Origin: Paenibacillus sp. 32352
Lineage (GTDB): Bacteria > Bacillota > Bacilli > Paenibacillales > NBRC-103111
Assembly (NCBI RefSeq): GCF_002042965.1
Contig: NZ_MZNT01000004.1
Span: 434,001 to 498,000 of the forward strand
Direction of reading: 5' to 3'
DNA: 64,000 bases
Shown here: one piece after another, positions 17,250 to 25,503 of the stretch
Numbering within the stretch: the first letter of the stretch is position 1
How the letters are laid out: every line of letters begins with the position of its first letter
Made by a program: the position numbers and the translations under genes
The notes under the pieces: generated by a model
Told to the model about the DNA's origin: nothing
Database searches by the model: none
What the model saw: only the letters and a program-made list of their open reading frames with translations

Positions 17250-18407
17250 CTATTCGCTTAAAAACGCCCCGAATACTTCATTTCCGAGCAATATCCCTTG
17301 CGGCGACAAACGGTATCCGCTCTCCGTCAATTCCAGCAGGTTCTGCCCGATAAGCCTGTTTAACTCGGTCCCGAAGACCGATTCCAGCTCCCGCCCGAAT
17401 TGCCGCTGAAAGTCCGCCCGGTTAACGCCGCGAAGCAGACGCAGACCGACCATCATGAAATCCTCCATGGCATCCTGCTCGCTGATCTCATACCTTTCAA
17501 GGATTGGCAGTCCGTCACGCGTTGCATCGATATAAGGCTGTACCCCTTTAATATTAATGTGGCGGTTGCCGTACGTATAGCCGTGAGCGCCGGCACCGAT
17601 GCCGTAGTAGCTGCGGTTCAGCCAGTACATGCTGTTGTGTCGGCTCTCAAAGCCGGGCTTGGCAAAATTGCTGATCTCATACTGCGAATATCCGGCATTC
17701 TTCAAACGATCCATAATAAGCAGGAACATATTCAGCTCTTCATCCTCCTCCGGCAAAGGAAGCTGATTTTTCTGGTAGAGCGTATGGAACAGCGTATTCT
17801 CCTCCACCTTCAGGCTGTAAATGGAGTAATGAGGCAAATTCAACGCCAGAGCCTTGTCTATAGTATCGTTCAAAATGCCAACTGTCTGCTTCGGAAGTCC
17901 GAACATCAAATCGATGGACATGTTGGTGAAGCCGACCTTGCGGGCATTTTCCAGACTGCGGTACACATCGTCGGTATTATGAATGCGTCCGATCCCTTCC
18001 AGCAGCCCGTTATCAAACGACTGCACGCCGAAGCTGATCCGGTTGACGCCGCCTTCCTTCATGGCCTGAAGCTTCTCCAAGTCCGTTGTTCCCGGGTTCG
18101 CCTCCATTGAAAATTCGATGTGCGGGGACCGGTTAGGGAAATACGTTCGGACTCTTCGCAAAAAGCTCTCCATTTGATCTGGCAGCAATACGGTCGGAGT
18201 TCCGCCCCCAACAAAGATCGTCTCAATTTCGCCGGGCGGTACTGCAGCTACGGTCTGCTCCATCTCCCTCTCCAGCGCATCCAAATAATCCATCACCGGC
18301 TGGCCCTTCAATACGAACGAGTTAAAATCGCAGTAATGGCATTTATTCGTGCAAAACGGGATGTGAATATATACAGCCTGCGGCGTTTCCTGACGCTGGT
18401 ACATCAT
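17250..18407 (-). CDS. hemW: HemW, heme chaperone-like radical SAM protein
   Basis: HemW (formerly annotated as oxygen-independent coproporphyrinogen oxidase) is a radical SAM protein proposed to insert heme into respiratory proteins. The [4Fe-4S] site is C19-x3-C23-x2-C26 in FCTNKCHYCDF. GGGTP and the later NRISFGVQSF segment are typical. The extra N-terminal cysteine of true HemN is absent. At 385 residues and directly downstream of lepA, it matches the B. subtilis order lepA-hemW-hrcA. The ATG (MMYQRQETP) follows GGGAGACG. A 187-base gap before the next gene contains an isolated palindrome TCCTGAAAATTTCAGGA near 17148. Confidence 0.92.
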   Translation of the reverse strand: MMYQRQETPQAVYIHIPFCTNKCHYCDFNSFVLKGQPVMDYLDALEREMEQTVAAVPPGEIETIFVGGGTPTVLLPDQMESFLRRVRTYFPNRSPHIEFSMEANPGTTDLEKLQAMKEGGVNRISFGVQSFDNGLLEGIGRIHNTDDVYRSLENARKVGFTNMSIDLMFGLPKQTVGILNDTIDKALALNLPHYSIYSLKVEENTLFHTLYQKNQLPLPEEDEELNMFLLIMDRLKNAGYSQYEISNFAKPGFESRHNSMYWLNRSYYGIGAGAHGYTYGNRHINIKGVQPYIDATRDGLPILERYEISEQDAMEDFMMVGLRLLRGVNRADFQRQFGRELESVFGTELNRLIGQNLLELTESGYRLSPQGILLGNEVFGAFLSE

Positions 18408-18432
18408 TTCACGTCTCCCTCCCTTCTAATGT

Positions 18433-18465
18433 GAAAAGCAGATGCGCTTGCTCGGCGCACCTGCC
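18433..18465 (-). terminator. Weak terminator or attenuator between lepA and hemW
   Basis: On the minus strand GCAGGTGCGC pairs with GCGCATCTGC (one mismatch or wobble) and is followed by TTTTCAC. The short T run suggests only partial termination before hemW. Confidence 0.5.
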
Positions 18466-18473
18466 TGTACCTA

Positions 18474-20285
18474 CTACTCGTCTATTCTCAAAACGGCCAT
18501 GAACGCTTCCTGCGGAACCTCAACGCTTCCGACCTGCTTCATCCGCTTTTTACCTTCCTTTTGCTTTTCCAAAAGCTTCCGTTTACGCGATATATCACCG
18601 CCGTAACACTTGGCCAATACGTTTTTGCGCATGGCCTTGACGGTTTCCCGGGAAATAATTTTTTGTCCGATTGCGGCCTGGATAGGCACTTCGAACATTT
18701 GGCGAGGAATCAGCTCCTTGAGCTTCTCACAAATGATGCGTCCCCGGTTATAGGCGCGGTCGCGGTGAACGATAAACGACAAGGCATCCACCTGTTCCCC
18801 GTTCAGCAGAATATCCATCTTCACCAGATTAGATCTTCTGTAGCCGGATAGCTCATAATCGAAGGAGGCGTAACCTTTGGTGCTCGATTTCAATTGGTCG
18901 AAGAAATCGTACACGATTTCGGCCAGCGGAATCTGGTACGTCAGCGTAACCCTCGTTGTATCGAGATACTCCATATTGACAAACTCGCCGCGCTTGTTTT
19001 GGCACAGCTCCATAATCGCTCCTACGTAATCGTTAGGAACAATGACGGCCGCTTTGACGTAAGGCTCTTCCACAAAATCGATCTTCCCCACTTCCGGGAA
19101 TAAGGAAGGGTTCTCGATGGTCAGAACATCGCCATTGGTCAAAGTCACCTTGAACACAACGCTAGGCGCTGTCGTAATCAACGGGATATTGAATTCCCGC
19201 TCAATACGCTCTTGGATAACATCCATGTGCAGAAGCCCCAGGAAGCCACAGCGGAAGCCGAAGCCGAGAGCGGTCGACGTTTCCGGTTCAAAGCTTAGCG
19301 AAGCGTCATTCAACTGAAGCTTCTCCAGCGCTTCGCGCAAATCGTTATAATCGCTGGTTTCAATCGGATATAATCCGCAGAATACCATCGGGTTGATTTT
19401 GCGGTACCCCGGCAGTGCCTCCGGAGCCGGATTCTTGGCATCCGTCACCGTATCCCCGACCCGGGTGTCACCGACGTTTTTAATTCCGGCTACAATGAAC
19501 CCTACATCGCCGATATCCAGGGAGTCGACGATCGTCATACGCGGCTTGAATGCGCCGACCTCGATCACCTCGAATACTTTCTCGGTCGCCATGAACTTGA
19601 TCTTGGAGCCGGCACGGATCGATCCGTCAATGACACGAACGTAAACGATAACCCCTTTGTACGGGTCATAGTGCGAGTCGAAAATCAGCGCCTTCAAAGG
19701 TTCGTCCGGATTTCCTGAAGGGGCAGGAACCTTCTGAACGACCTGCTCCAATATTTCCTTAATCCCGATTCCTGCTTTCGCCGACGCTAGAACCGCTTCG
19801 CTTGCATCGAGCCCGATAACATCCTCAACTTCTTGCTTGACCCGCTCCGGATCTGCACTCGGCAGATCAATCTTGTTAATCACCGGCAGGATCTCCAGGT
19901 TGTTATCCAGAGCCAGATACACGTTAGCCAACGTTTGTGCCTCTATGCCTTGGGCTGCGTCCACTACGAGCAAAGCGCCTTCACAGGCGGCCAAGCTTCG
20001 CGATACCTCATACGTGAAATCGACGTGTCCCGGCGTATCGATCAAATTTAAAATATATTCTTCCCCGTCATCCGCACGATAGTTTAAACGTACGGCCTGC
20101 AGCTTAATCGTAATGCCCCGTTCTCGCTCCAGATCCATCTGGTCCAGAACCTGCTCCTGCATCTCGCGTGAGGAGAGCGCTCCGGTATACTCTAGAATCC
20201 GGTCGGCCAAGGTCGACTTGCCGTGGTCGATATGGGCAATAATCGAAAAGTTTCTAATCTTCTTCTGTCTTGCTTGAATATCCAT
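18474..20285 (-). CDS. lepA: LepA (EF4), ribosome-associated translational GTPase
   Basis: LepA is an EF-G-like GTPase linked to ribosome back-translocation and 30S assembly. The G domain shows [13 protein letters not shown] (G1), RERGITIK (G2), DTPGHVDF (G3) and NKIDLP (G4). The C-terminal domain specific to LepA ends in [20 protein letters not shown]. At 603 residues it has normal length. The ATG is preceded by GAGGGTC. It is followed by hemW and preceded by yqxA and spoIIP, as in B. subtilis. Confidence 0.97.
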   Translation of the reverse strand: MDIQARQKKIRNFSIIAHIDHGKSTLADRILEYTGALSSREMQEQVLDQMDLERERGITIKLQAVRLNYRADDGEEYILNLIDTPGHVDFTYEVSRSLAACEGALLVVDAAQGIEAQTLANVYLALDNNLEILPVINKIDLPSADPERVKQEVEDVIGLDASEAVLASAKAGIGIKEILEQVVQKVPAPSGNPDEPLKALIFDSHYDPYKGVIVYVRVIDGSIRAGSKIKFMATEKVFEVIEVGAFKPRMTIVDSLDIGDVGFIVAGIKNVGDTRVGDTVTDAKNPAPEALPGYRKINPMVFCGLYPIETSDYNDLREALEKLQLNDASLSFEPETSTALGFGFRCGFLGLLHMDVIQERIEREFNIPLITTAPSVVFKVTLTNGDVLTIENPSLFPEVGKIDFVEEPYVKAAVIVPNDYVGAIMELCQNKRGEFVNMEYLDTTRVTLTYQIPLAEIVYDFFDQLKSSTKGYASFDYELSGYRRSNLVKMDILLNGEQVDALSFIVHRDRAYNRGRIICEKLKELIPRQMFEVPIQAAIGQKIISRETVKAMRKNVLAKCYGGDISRKRKLLEKQKEGKKRMKQVGSVEVPQEAFMAVLRIDE

Positions 20286-20378
20286 CTGCGGAGACCCTCA
20301 CTAACCTACAAATTTACAATACCTCTAATTATAGCAGTTGTGAAGGTGCACAGCAATGGATCGTTGCCGTAAACCTGA

Positions 20379-20756
20379 TTAAGTAATCGTATCAAATAGC
20401 GCAACAAACCACCTTATGCCGTGGAAGGCAATGATTTGCAGCAGCTCGCCTATTTTGTTGCCTAACCGGTTAATCCCGGTTGCTTTGGAAATTTCCGTTT
20501 TGGGCTCGGCAGGCTCCACCTGTTCCTTTCCCTTTTCTTCCTTGGGGGAGGAAGAGTCTGCTGACTTGGAGCCGGTAGCGTTCGGCTTCTGCTCCTGCGT
20601 TTTGCCACCCGGCTGCCATGGCTTGACAATGGCTGCGTCCGAGGAGATCGGCCCCTGAATTCTCTCGACCCCTCGCGTAGCCATATCGACGCCGAAAAAG
20701 ATGCAAAACCCGATACCAAGAACGATAATCAGCAATCTTACATAAAACTTTTTCAT
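20379..20756 (-). CDS. YqxA-like (DUF3679) membrane-anchored protein
   Basis: This 125-residue protein has one N-terminal membrane segment (about residues 5-22, LLIIVLGIGFCIFFGV), a Ser/Pro/Lys/Glu-rich middle, and a C-terminal amphipathic stretch. The position between spoIIP and lepA is that of B. subtilis yqxA, and the MATRGVERIQGP stretch after the membrane segment fits the DUF3679 family. Its function is unknown; a sporulation link is suggested only by the operon. The start is ATG 20756 (MKKFYVRLL) with GGGGGCGG upstream. The acidic linker is longer than in YqxA. Confidence 0.7.
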   Translation of the reverse strand: MKKFYVRLLIIVLGIGFCIFFGVDMATRGVERIQGPISSDAAIVKPWQPGGKTQEQKPNATGSKSADSSSPKEEKGKEQVEPAEPKTEISKATGINRLGNKIGELLQIIAFHGIRWFVALFDTIT

Positions 20757-20786
20757 GGAATCCGCCCCCGCTGGTTCAAACACCCA

Positions 20787-22043
20787 TTAATTTTTCTTGG
20801 CTTCCTTGGCATCGTTCTGAACTCCGCCGTCCACTTTCTGCACGTTCAGTACAACCTCCGTAATAGCGTTGGCCAGTAAATCCACCGTTCGATAGCATTC
20901 TTCCAGCGTATTGTCCACACCGCCTACTTCGATCAGCACGCTGTTCGGAGAAAAGTTCTGATTGTACACGCCATTGCCTTCCGCCGCTTTAGCGAACATT
21001 CCCTTCGAGATCCCCGGATATTTGGCTTCCAAAGCCGAATGAATTTGAGAAGCGAATTGCTCGTTTTCCTTCCAATCCGGGTTTTTACCCCCAATGATAA
21101 AGTACAGCTGTGCATAATCTTTGCCGTTCAGGGTTACCGTCGTTTTCTCGCGGCGCTGCGAATCGCGGTGAATATCAAAATAAAATTTCAAATCCGGGTG
21201 AGATGTCGTCGCTTCCTGCAAAGTTTTCAAAGAGTATTTATAGGAATAGGGATAATAAAATTTCTTTTCCACCGCCGGATAGTTAATATCTGAGTGAACG
21301 GCGCCAATACCGTCCTCCTCCAGCTTCTGTGCCAGTCGCAAGCCGACCAGCGTGACGTTCTTTTTGGAGTCGTATGCTTTATCCGGGTCCGTTACACCGG
21401 GCAATTCCGGTAAATAGGATTCGGTATTATGAGTTTGATAGATGAAGGCTACATTTTTGCCGGCTGTCTTTGGAGGCTGTGCCGAAGGGGCAGGAACGGC
21501 AGGCCCGATCACGGCAGCATCTCCTTCTTTTGGCGCAGTGGGGTTGGCGGTTATCGAGCCTTCGGCTCCTTCGCCGATTTTCGGAAGAGCGTCGCCTTTG
21601 GGGCTGTAATCCTCCGGACCATCGTTGCCAGTCGTGCTGCTTTTGCGCAGAACCACCGACCGGTCCTCTGTTAACCCCGGCATCTCTCTCGCAATAAACG
21701 TCTTGGGATCCTTCATATTGAGATCCGTAACCAAAGAAAAGAGAAAGCCGGATACGTTAGCCTGGGAAAACGTGAACGATTGCCGATTTTTTTGCAAGTG
21801 CGGCATTTCCATCCCCATCATATCCATAAAAAATTGACTCGATACCGCCGCAGCCAATCCTTTCATGGAGGACGACGGCGTCGTATTGCTCCATCTCGCC
21901 TGAGCGTATCCAAGCAAGCCTAGCGCTATGAAAAAGAACAGGCAGCCCGCCACTAAAAAACTGATGATTCGAACGTATACTCCCAGGTCTTGTCCTGCTT
22001 TGCGATATTTGTTCAGATTTACCGTTACTGCAGTCCATTTCAT
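20787..22043 (-). CDS. spoIIP: SpoIIP, stage II sporulation amidase/endopeptidase
   Basis: SpoIIP, with SpoIID and SpoIIM, degrades septal peptidoglycan to drive engulfment of the forespore. The protein has an N-terminal membrane anchor (about 25-48), a long variable linker rich in Pro/Ala/Gly, and the C-terminal amidase domain beginning VAFIYQTHNTESYLP. Zinc ligands are likely in QTHNTE and FDIHRD, and VLIEVGGVDNT is the last conserved block. The ATG has AAGGAGGG upstream. The ribosome site is immediately preceded by hairpin repeats. Forespore or mother-cell control is known for the family; no promoter could be assigned here. Confidence 0.94.
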   Translation of the reverse strand: MKWTAVTVNLNKYRKAGQDLGVYVRIISFLVAGCLFFFIALGLLGYAQARWSNTTPSSSMKGLAAAVSSQFFMDMMGMEMPHLQKNRQSFTFSQANVSGFLFSLVTDLNMKDPKTFIAREMPGLTEDRSVVLRKSSTTGNDGPEDYSPKGDALPKIGEGAEGSITANPTAPKEGDAAVIGPAVPAPSAQPPKTAGKNVAFIYQTHNTESYLPELPGVTDPDKAYDSKKNVTLVGLRLAQKLEEDGIGAVHSDINYPAVEKKFYYPYSYKYSLKTLQEATTSHPDLKFYFDIHRDSQRREKTTVTLNGKDYAQLYFIIGGKNPDWKENEQFASQIHSALEAKYPGISKGMFAKAAEGNGVYNQNFSPNSVLIEVGGVDNTLEECYRTVDLLANAITEVVLNVQKVDGGVQNDAKEAKKN

Positions 22044-22059
22044 TTGGTTCCCTCCTTAG

Positions 22060-22154
22060 AGCTTTCCGCAGGAAAGCTGTCTTCGTAAGCGTTGCTGAGC
22101 TTTCCGAAGGAAAGCTGTCTTCGTAAGCGTTACTGAGCTTTCCGCAGGAAAGCT
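22060..22154. repeat. Tandem hairpin repeats before spoIIP (three copies, 38-base period)
   Basis: Three copies of AGCTTTCCNNAGGAAAGCT start at 22060, 22098 and 22136. Each can form an 8-pair hairpin with a three-base loop. Copies one and two are followed by the same 19-base spacer GTCTTCGTAAGCGTTRCTG, differing at one base. Copy one abuts the spoIIP ribosome site. The 618-base gap between gpr and spoIIP otherwise shows no gene. Confidence 0.85.
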
Positions 22155-22358
22155 AGTTTGTTAAAAAACACAGCACTTGAACTATTGCCGATATACTCCG
22201 GTGGGATATCCCCCTCCAGCCGCTGTTGAAACCCGTGGAATGTCATTATATTTAGCGGTATTTTCACGGATTTCAAAGGCGGACGTAAACTCCTCCGAGG
22301 CATACCCCACCTCCGTTTGCAGCGTAGTTCTCGTAAAACAAGGTTTTTCAACAAGCCA

Positions 22359-22417
22359 AGCTTTCCAAAGGAAAGCTGTCTTTCGTAAGCGTTACAAGCT
22401 TTCCTTTCTGGAAAACT
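22359..22417. repeat. Further copies of the same hairpin repeat
   Basis: AGCTTTCCAAAGGAAAGCT (22359-22377) is followed by a slightly altered spacer (GTCTTTCGTAAGCGTTAC) and a degenerate copy (AGCTTTCC...GGAAAACT, 22397-22417). This shows the unit is dispersed as well as tandem within the gpr-spoIIP gap. Confidence 0.75.
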
Positions 22418-22591
22418 ATCATCATATTCGCTGCAAGCCATCGAAGCATCCTCTGCCTAGTAACTAGCACCCATCCTTCATCCATCGTCCTGCCTTCTAA
22501 TTTAAATCTATGAGAGGTTGCTAGAAGATAGAACCGCTATTTCATAGTCATAGGCTTTCTTTAAGATTCCTTTTTAATAGAGAGCATAAAC

Positions 22592-22648
22592 AACAGCAAT
22601 AGGGACACCCGCCCTAAGCCGTAGAACGGCTTGACCGAATGTCCCTAT
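22592..22648 (-). terminator. Hairpin terminator after gpr
   Basis: ATAGGGACA pairs with TGTCCCTAT and encloses a second stem AAGCCGT/ACGGCTT. On the minus strand the sequence TTGCTGTTGTTT follows, which is T-rich but interrupted. It lies 14 bases past the gpr stop. Confidence 0.6.
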
Positions 22649-22661
22649 GGTAATAGCAGGA

Positions 22662-23654
22662 TTAATGTGTATAAGCCGATACATTATCGGCGTCGATGGC
22701 CTCATGGAGAGCTGCATTTAAGCCGCTCGCAATAATATTGGCAATGTCTTCAATAAACTGGTCGATTTCTTTCGGGGTTACCAGCAGATCATGCCCGAGC
22801 GGATTTAATACCTCTCTAACCAGCTCCAGACGTTCATTTTCCTGCATTTTGTCCAGGAGACCCAATATGGTTCCTGTATTATCAGTTTGTCTCCGAAAAT
22901 GATTGTGCATCATGTCGAACGCATTATTGACGATGGTGGAGGCAAAGACCACTGTCGGCACCCCGATCGCAATAACCGGTACACCAAGGGTTTGCAGTGT
23001 CAATCCTTTGCGTTTATTTCCGATTCCGGAGCCGGGATGGATGCCCGTATCGGCTATTTGGATCGTCGTATTGACTCTTTCGAGGGATAGAGAGGCAAGA
23101 GCATCGACGGCTATGACCAAATCCGGCTTGGACTTCTCCACGATCCCTTGGACGATATCCCCTGTCTCGATCCCGGTAATTCCAAGCACCCCGGGTGCCA
23201 CGGCACTGACAGGACGGTACCCCGGGCTTACCTGATCAGGCATCAGCTCAAAATAATGGCGGGTGACCATTATATTTTCAACGACAATAGGGCCTAAAGC
23301 GTCCGGCGTCACATTCCAGTTGCCCAGCCCGATAACAAGAACCTTGGCGTTCGGACTTATGTTGAGCTTTTTCAAAAACGCCTCAAATTCCTTGGCTATC
23401 ACCATGGCAACACGGTCCTGCAGATCGGTGTTTTTTTGACGAAGCTCGGGAGCCTCGATGGTGATATAATGACCGGGAAGCTTGCCGATTGCTTGGGCAC
23501 CTTCATTCGAAGTAATATCGATCGTGCTGATCCGAATGCCATCCTGATTATCTACAGACCTATGTACTCCCGGGATGAGCTGCTCGCCTGAAGAAGCCAA
23601 ATCATGCGCTTCGAGAGCCAGGTCAGTCCGGACCGAATAAGCGCTTAAATCCAT
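22662..23654 (-). CDS. gpr: Gpr, germination protease
   Basis: Gpr degrades the small acid-soluble proteins of the spore core at germination. It is made in the forespore as a zymogen that removes its own N-terminal propeptide. The protein shows YSVRTDLALEA near the N terminus, GLGNWNVTPDALGP, VSAVAPGVLGITGIET, and AVDALASLSLERVNTTIQI, all conserved in family A25. Its 330 residues are normal. AAAGGAG lies upstream of the ATG. A sigma-G-type promoter lies upstream, and the divergent rpsT gene matches the B. subtilis order. Confidence 0.95.
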   Translation of the reverse strand: MDLSAYSVRTDLALEAHDLASSGEQLIPGVHRSVDNQDGIRISTIDITSNEGAQAIGKLPGHYITIEAPELRQKNTDLQDRVAMVIAKEFEAFLKKLNISPNAKVLVIGLGNWNVTPDALGPIVVENIMVTRHYFELMPDQVSPGYRPVSAVAPGVLGITGIETGDIVQGIVEKSKPDLVIAVDALASLSLERVNTTIQIADTGIHPGSGIGNKRKGLTLQTLGVPVIAIGVPTVVFASTIVNNAFDMMHNHFRRQTDNTGTILGLLDKMQENERLELVREVLNPLGHDLLVTPKEIDQFIEDIANIIASGLNAALHEAIDADNVSAYTH

Positions 23655-23689
23655 CGGGCATATCTCCTTTCATCATAAGCATGCATCGT

Positions 23690-23720
23690 TAGTGTGTGAT
23701 AAAGGAATGAGCGCTATTCA
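23690..23720 (-). promoter_or_regulatory. Candidate sigma-G (forespore) promoter of gpr
   Basis: On the minus strand TGAATA (23720-23715), 18 bases, then CACACTA (23696-23690). This matches the sigma-G/F consensus TGMATA-N17/18-CATNNTA with one -10 mismatch, 36 bases before the gpr ATG. Confidence 0.65.
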
Positions 23721-23749
23721 AAATTGTCAGACCCGCCCAAATGACTCTA

Positions 23750-23778
23750 TTGCAATTTGATATGGGGCATGTTAGAAT
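23750..23778 (+). promoter_or_regulatory. Sigma-A promoter of rpsT
   Basis: TTGCAA, 17 bases, then TAGAAT, on the plus strand 67 bases before the rpsT ATG. It is divergent from the gpr promoter. Confidence 0.6.
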
Positions 23779-23844
23779 ATCAAGAGTTGTCAACAAATAG
23801 GCATCGAATGTAGGAATGCAAGTCGTATTAGGAGGTGAACGTCA

Positions 23845-24117
23845 ATGCCGAACATTAAATCCGCGATTAAAAGAGTAAAAGTAAGTGAAAAGCGTCGTCT
23901 TCGCAACGCATCTCACAAATCCGCTCTTCGCACTGCAGTTAAGAGCTTTGAAACTGCTGCAGCCAGCAACAATGTGGAAACTGCAAAAGCAGCCTTGATT
24001 GCTGCCAGCAAAAAACTGGACAAAGCAGCAACTAAAGGTTTAATCCATAAAAATGCCGCTGCCCGCAAAAAATCCCGTTTAGCGAAAAAACTGAACGCGA
24101 TTTCTGCTCAGGCCTAA
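23845..24117 (+). CDS. rpsT: Ribosomal protein bS20
   Basis: This is the small-subunit protein S20, which binds 16S rRNA early in 30S assembly. The 90-residue, lysine- and arginine-rich protein starts [21 protein letters not shown] and ends with the [16 protein letters not shown] segment, both diagnostic. AGGAGGTGA precedes the ATG. It is the only core gene on the plus strand in this block and has its own promoter and strong terminator. Confidence 0.98.
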   Translation: MPNIKSAIKRVKVSEKRRLRNASHKSALRTAVKSFETAAASNNVETAKAALIAASKKLDKAATKGLIHKNAAARKKSRLAKKLNAISAQA

Positions 24118-24122
24118 TTCAA

Positions 24123-24157
24123 AAAGACCGGTTCCCATTGGGAATCGGTCTTTTTTT
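24123..24157 (+). terminator. Terminator of rpsT
   Basis: AAAGACCGGTTCCC pairs with GGGAATCGGTCTTT (one mismatch, three-base loop), followed by a run of T. It starts a few bases after the stop codon. Confidence 0.92.
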
Positions 24158-24254
24158 ACTCCTGTAGAATGGATAAGCTCTAAGGGCATCGGTTGTAATT
24201 ATCATCCGAGCTATCGGAGTATATCTTTCCCCCTCCAGCTCAGATGTCCCTCTC

Positions 24255-25274
24255 TTAAGCAATCAGCTTCAATAAAAACATTTCAAGCCCCAGTACCTTG
24301 TCGATTTTGCCGCTCTTCATCTGATAATCCAAATCGGATAATTGATCCAAAATGTTCGCGAGCCGCTTCAGCTCAAAACGGCTGCTTTGGCCTGCCGCAA
24401 TTTTCACTGCATATGGATGCAGCCCCAGCTGGGAAGCCATCTGCTGCTGGGAGTAGCCTTGCTGCTGCAAATCCTTTACCTGGAACATGATGCGGAACTG
24501 ACGGGCAATTAAAGCCATAATCTTGATCGGCTCTTCTTTTCTGCGCAGCAGCTCGGAAAGCATCGTAAATGCTTTTTCCAATTGCAGCTGTACAATATGC
24601 TCTATAAGGATAAAAATATTTTGCTCTATCGTACGCGTGACGAGCTGCTCCAATGCATCCTCCGTCAGAACCCCTCCACGCCCGACGAAGAGCGCGCATT
24701 TTTCCAGCTCGCTCGATAAAACCTGAAGGCTTGTCCCCGTATACATAATGAACTGCTCGATGACACCCGGCGCGAACGAGAAGCCTGCCTTCTCAGCCTC
24801 CTGCTTCACCCAATGGGACAGGTCGTCCGCCGATAATGAAGCGCAGGAAACGAGGCAATCCGCCTCCTTCAAGCTCTTGACCACCTTCTTTCTCTCATCG
24901 AGCTTATCCGCATCCACCGTCAGCACAATGACGGAGAAATCGGCCGGTGTCTTCAAATATTGGGTTAGACGTTCCGGCTTATGCTCCACCTTAGCACTTT
25001 CCTTGGCTCCAGTAAGGAACAAGGCATTAGAGGCCACAACAAGCTTGCGGGGCACCATAAATGGGAGTGTCTCTGCTTCCTCAATGACGGTATCGAGCGT
25101 TGTCTCCGACAGGTCATATTTGGTTACGGCAAAAGGCTTTTGCTCCGGATCGATCATTTTGTCCGTCAGCTTTTCTATCAAGGCATGAATCAGGTAAGAT
25201 TCAGCACCGTAGAACACATAAACAGGAGCAAACCTCCCCTGTTGAATTTGTTTTAATGCCGCTTTATAGTCCAT
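24255..25274 (-). CDS. holA: HolA, DNA polymerase III delta subunit
   Basis: Delta opens the sliding clamp in the clamp-loader complex. The protein begins MDYKAALKQIQQGRFAPVYVFYGAESYLI. It has the AAA+-like fold with a degenerate P-loop, and PRKLVVASNALFL and YTGTSLQVLSSELEKCALF follow. At 339 residues it matches B. subtilis YqeN. The start is ATG 25274, with AGGGG eight bases upstream. An in-frame leader to 25376 would run through a large hairpin. In B. subtilis it follows comEC directly; here about 7.4 kb of other genes lie between. Confidence 0.93.
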   Translation of the reverse strand: MDYKAALKQIQQGRFAPVYVFYGAESYLIHALIEKLTDKMIDPEQKPFAVTKYDLSETTLDTVIEEAETLPFMVPRKLVVASNALFLTGAKESAKVEHKPERLTQYLKTPADFSVIVLTVDADKLDERKKVVKSLKEADCLVSCASLSADDLSHWVKQEAEKAGFSFAPGVIEQFIMYTGTSLQVLSSELEKCALFVGRGGVLTEDALEQLVTRTIEQNIFILIEHIVQLQLEKAFTMLSELLRRKEEPIKIMALIARQFRIMFQVKDLQQQGYSQQQMASQLGLHPYAVKIAAGQSSRFELKRLANILDQLSDLDYQMKSGKIDKVLGLEMFLLKLIA

Positions 25275-25316
25275 CTCCGCCACCCCTACATTCTTCTTTT
25301 GCCATTGTAGCAACAA

Positions 25317-25363
25317 CAAAGGGATTACGTCAAAACCTGCAGGTTTTAGACATAATCCCTTTG
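25317..25363 (-). terminator. Large inverted repeat between the anti-sigma gene and holA
   Basis: The two arms of about 23 bases (CAAAGGGATTACGTC...AAAACCTG and its near-complement) have one mismatch and one bulge, centred on CCTGCAGG. On the minus strand TTGTTGTTGC follows, similar to the tail after the gpr hairpin. It may end the sigma/anti-sigma transcript or structure the holA leader. A second hairpin (GCCGCG/CGCGGC, about 25471-25496) lies closer to the anti-sigma stop. Confidence 0.5.
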
Positions 25364-25503
25364 CACGAAACCCCATCTATATAAACACTTAGAGGAAAGC
25401 TCTAGAAACCTTCCCCGTGGTGGTCATACGACGCGCTCGTAGAGTGACGGTACACCATATTATATTACGCCGCGACAATTTGGTGACTGCCGCGGCATAA
25501 TCC

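Noticed and set aside
22060..22417. CRISPR-like array
   Set aside because: The spacers between hairpins are nearly identical and short, the units are palindromic, and no cas gene is near; this is a hairpin repeat.
22130..22441. Minus-strand frame of 103 codons in the gpr-spoIIP gap
   Set aside because: It is made largely of the hairpin repeats and has no similarity to a protein family.
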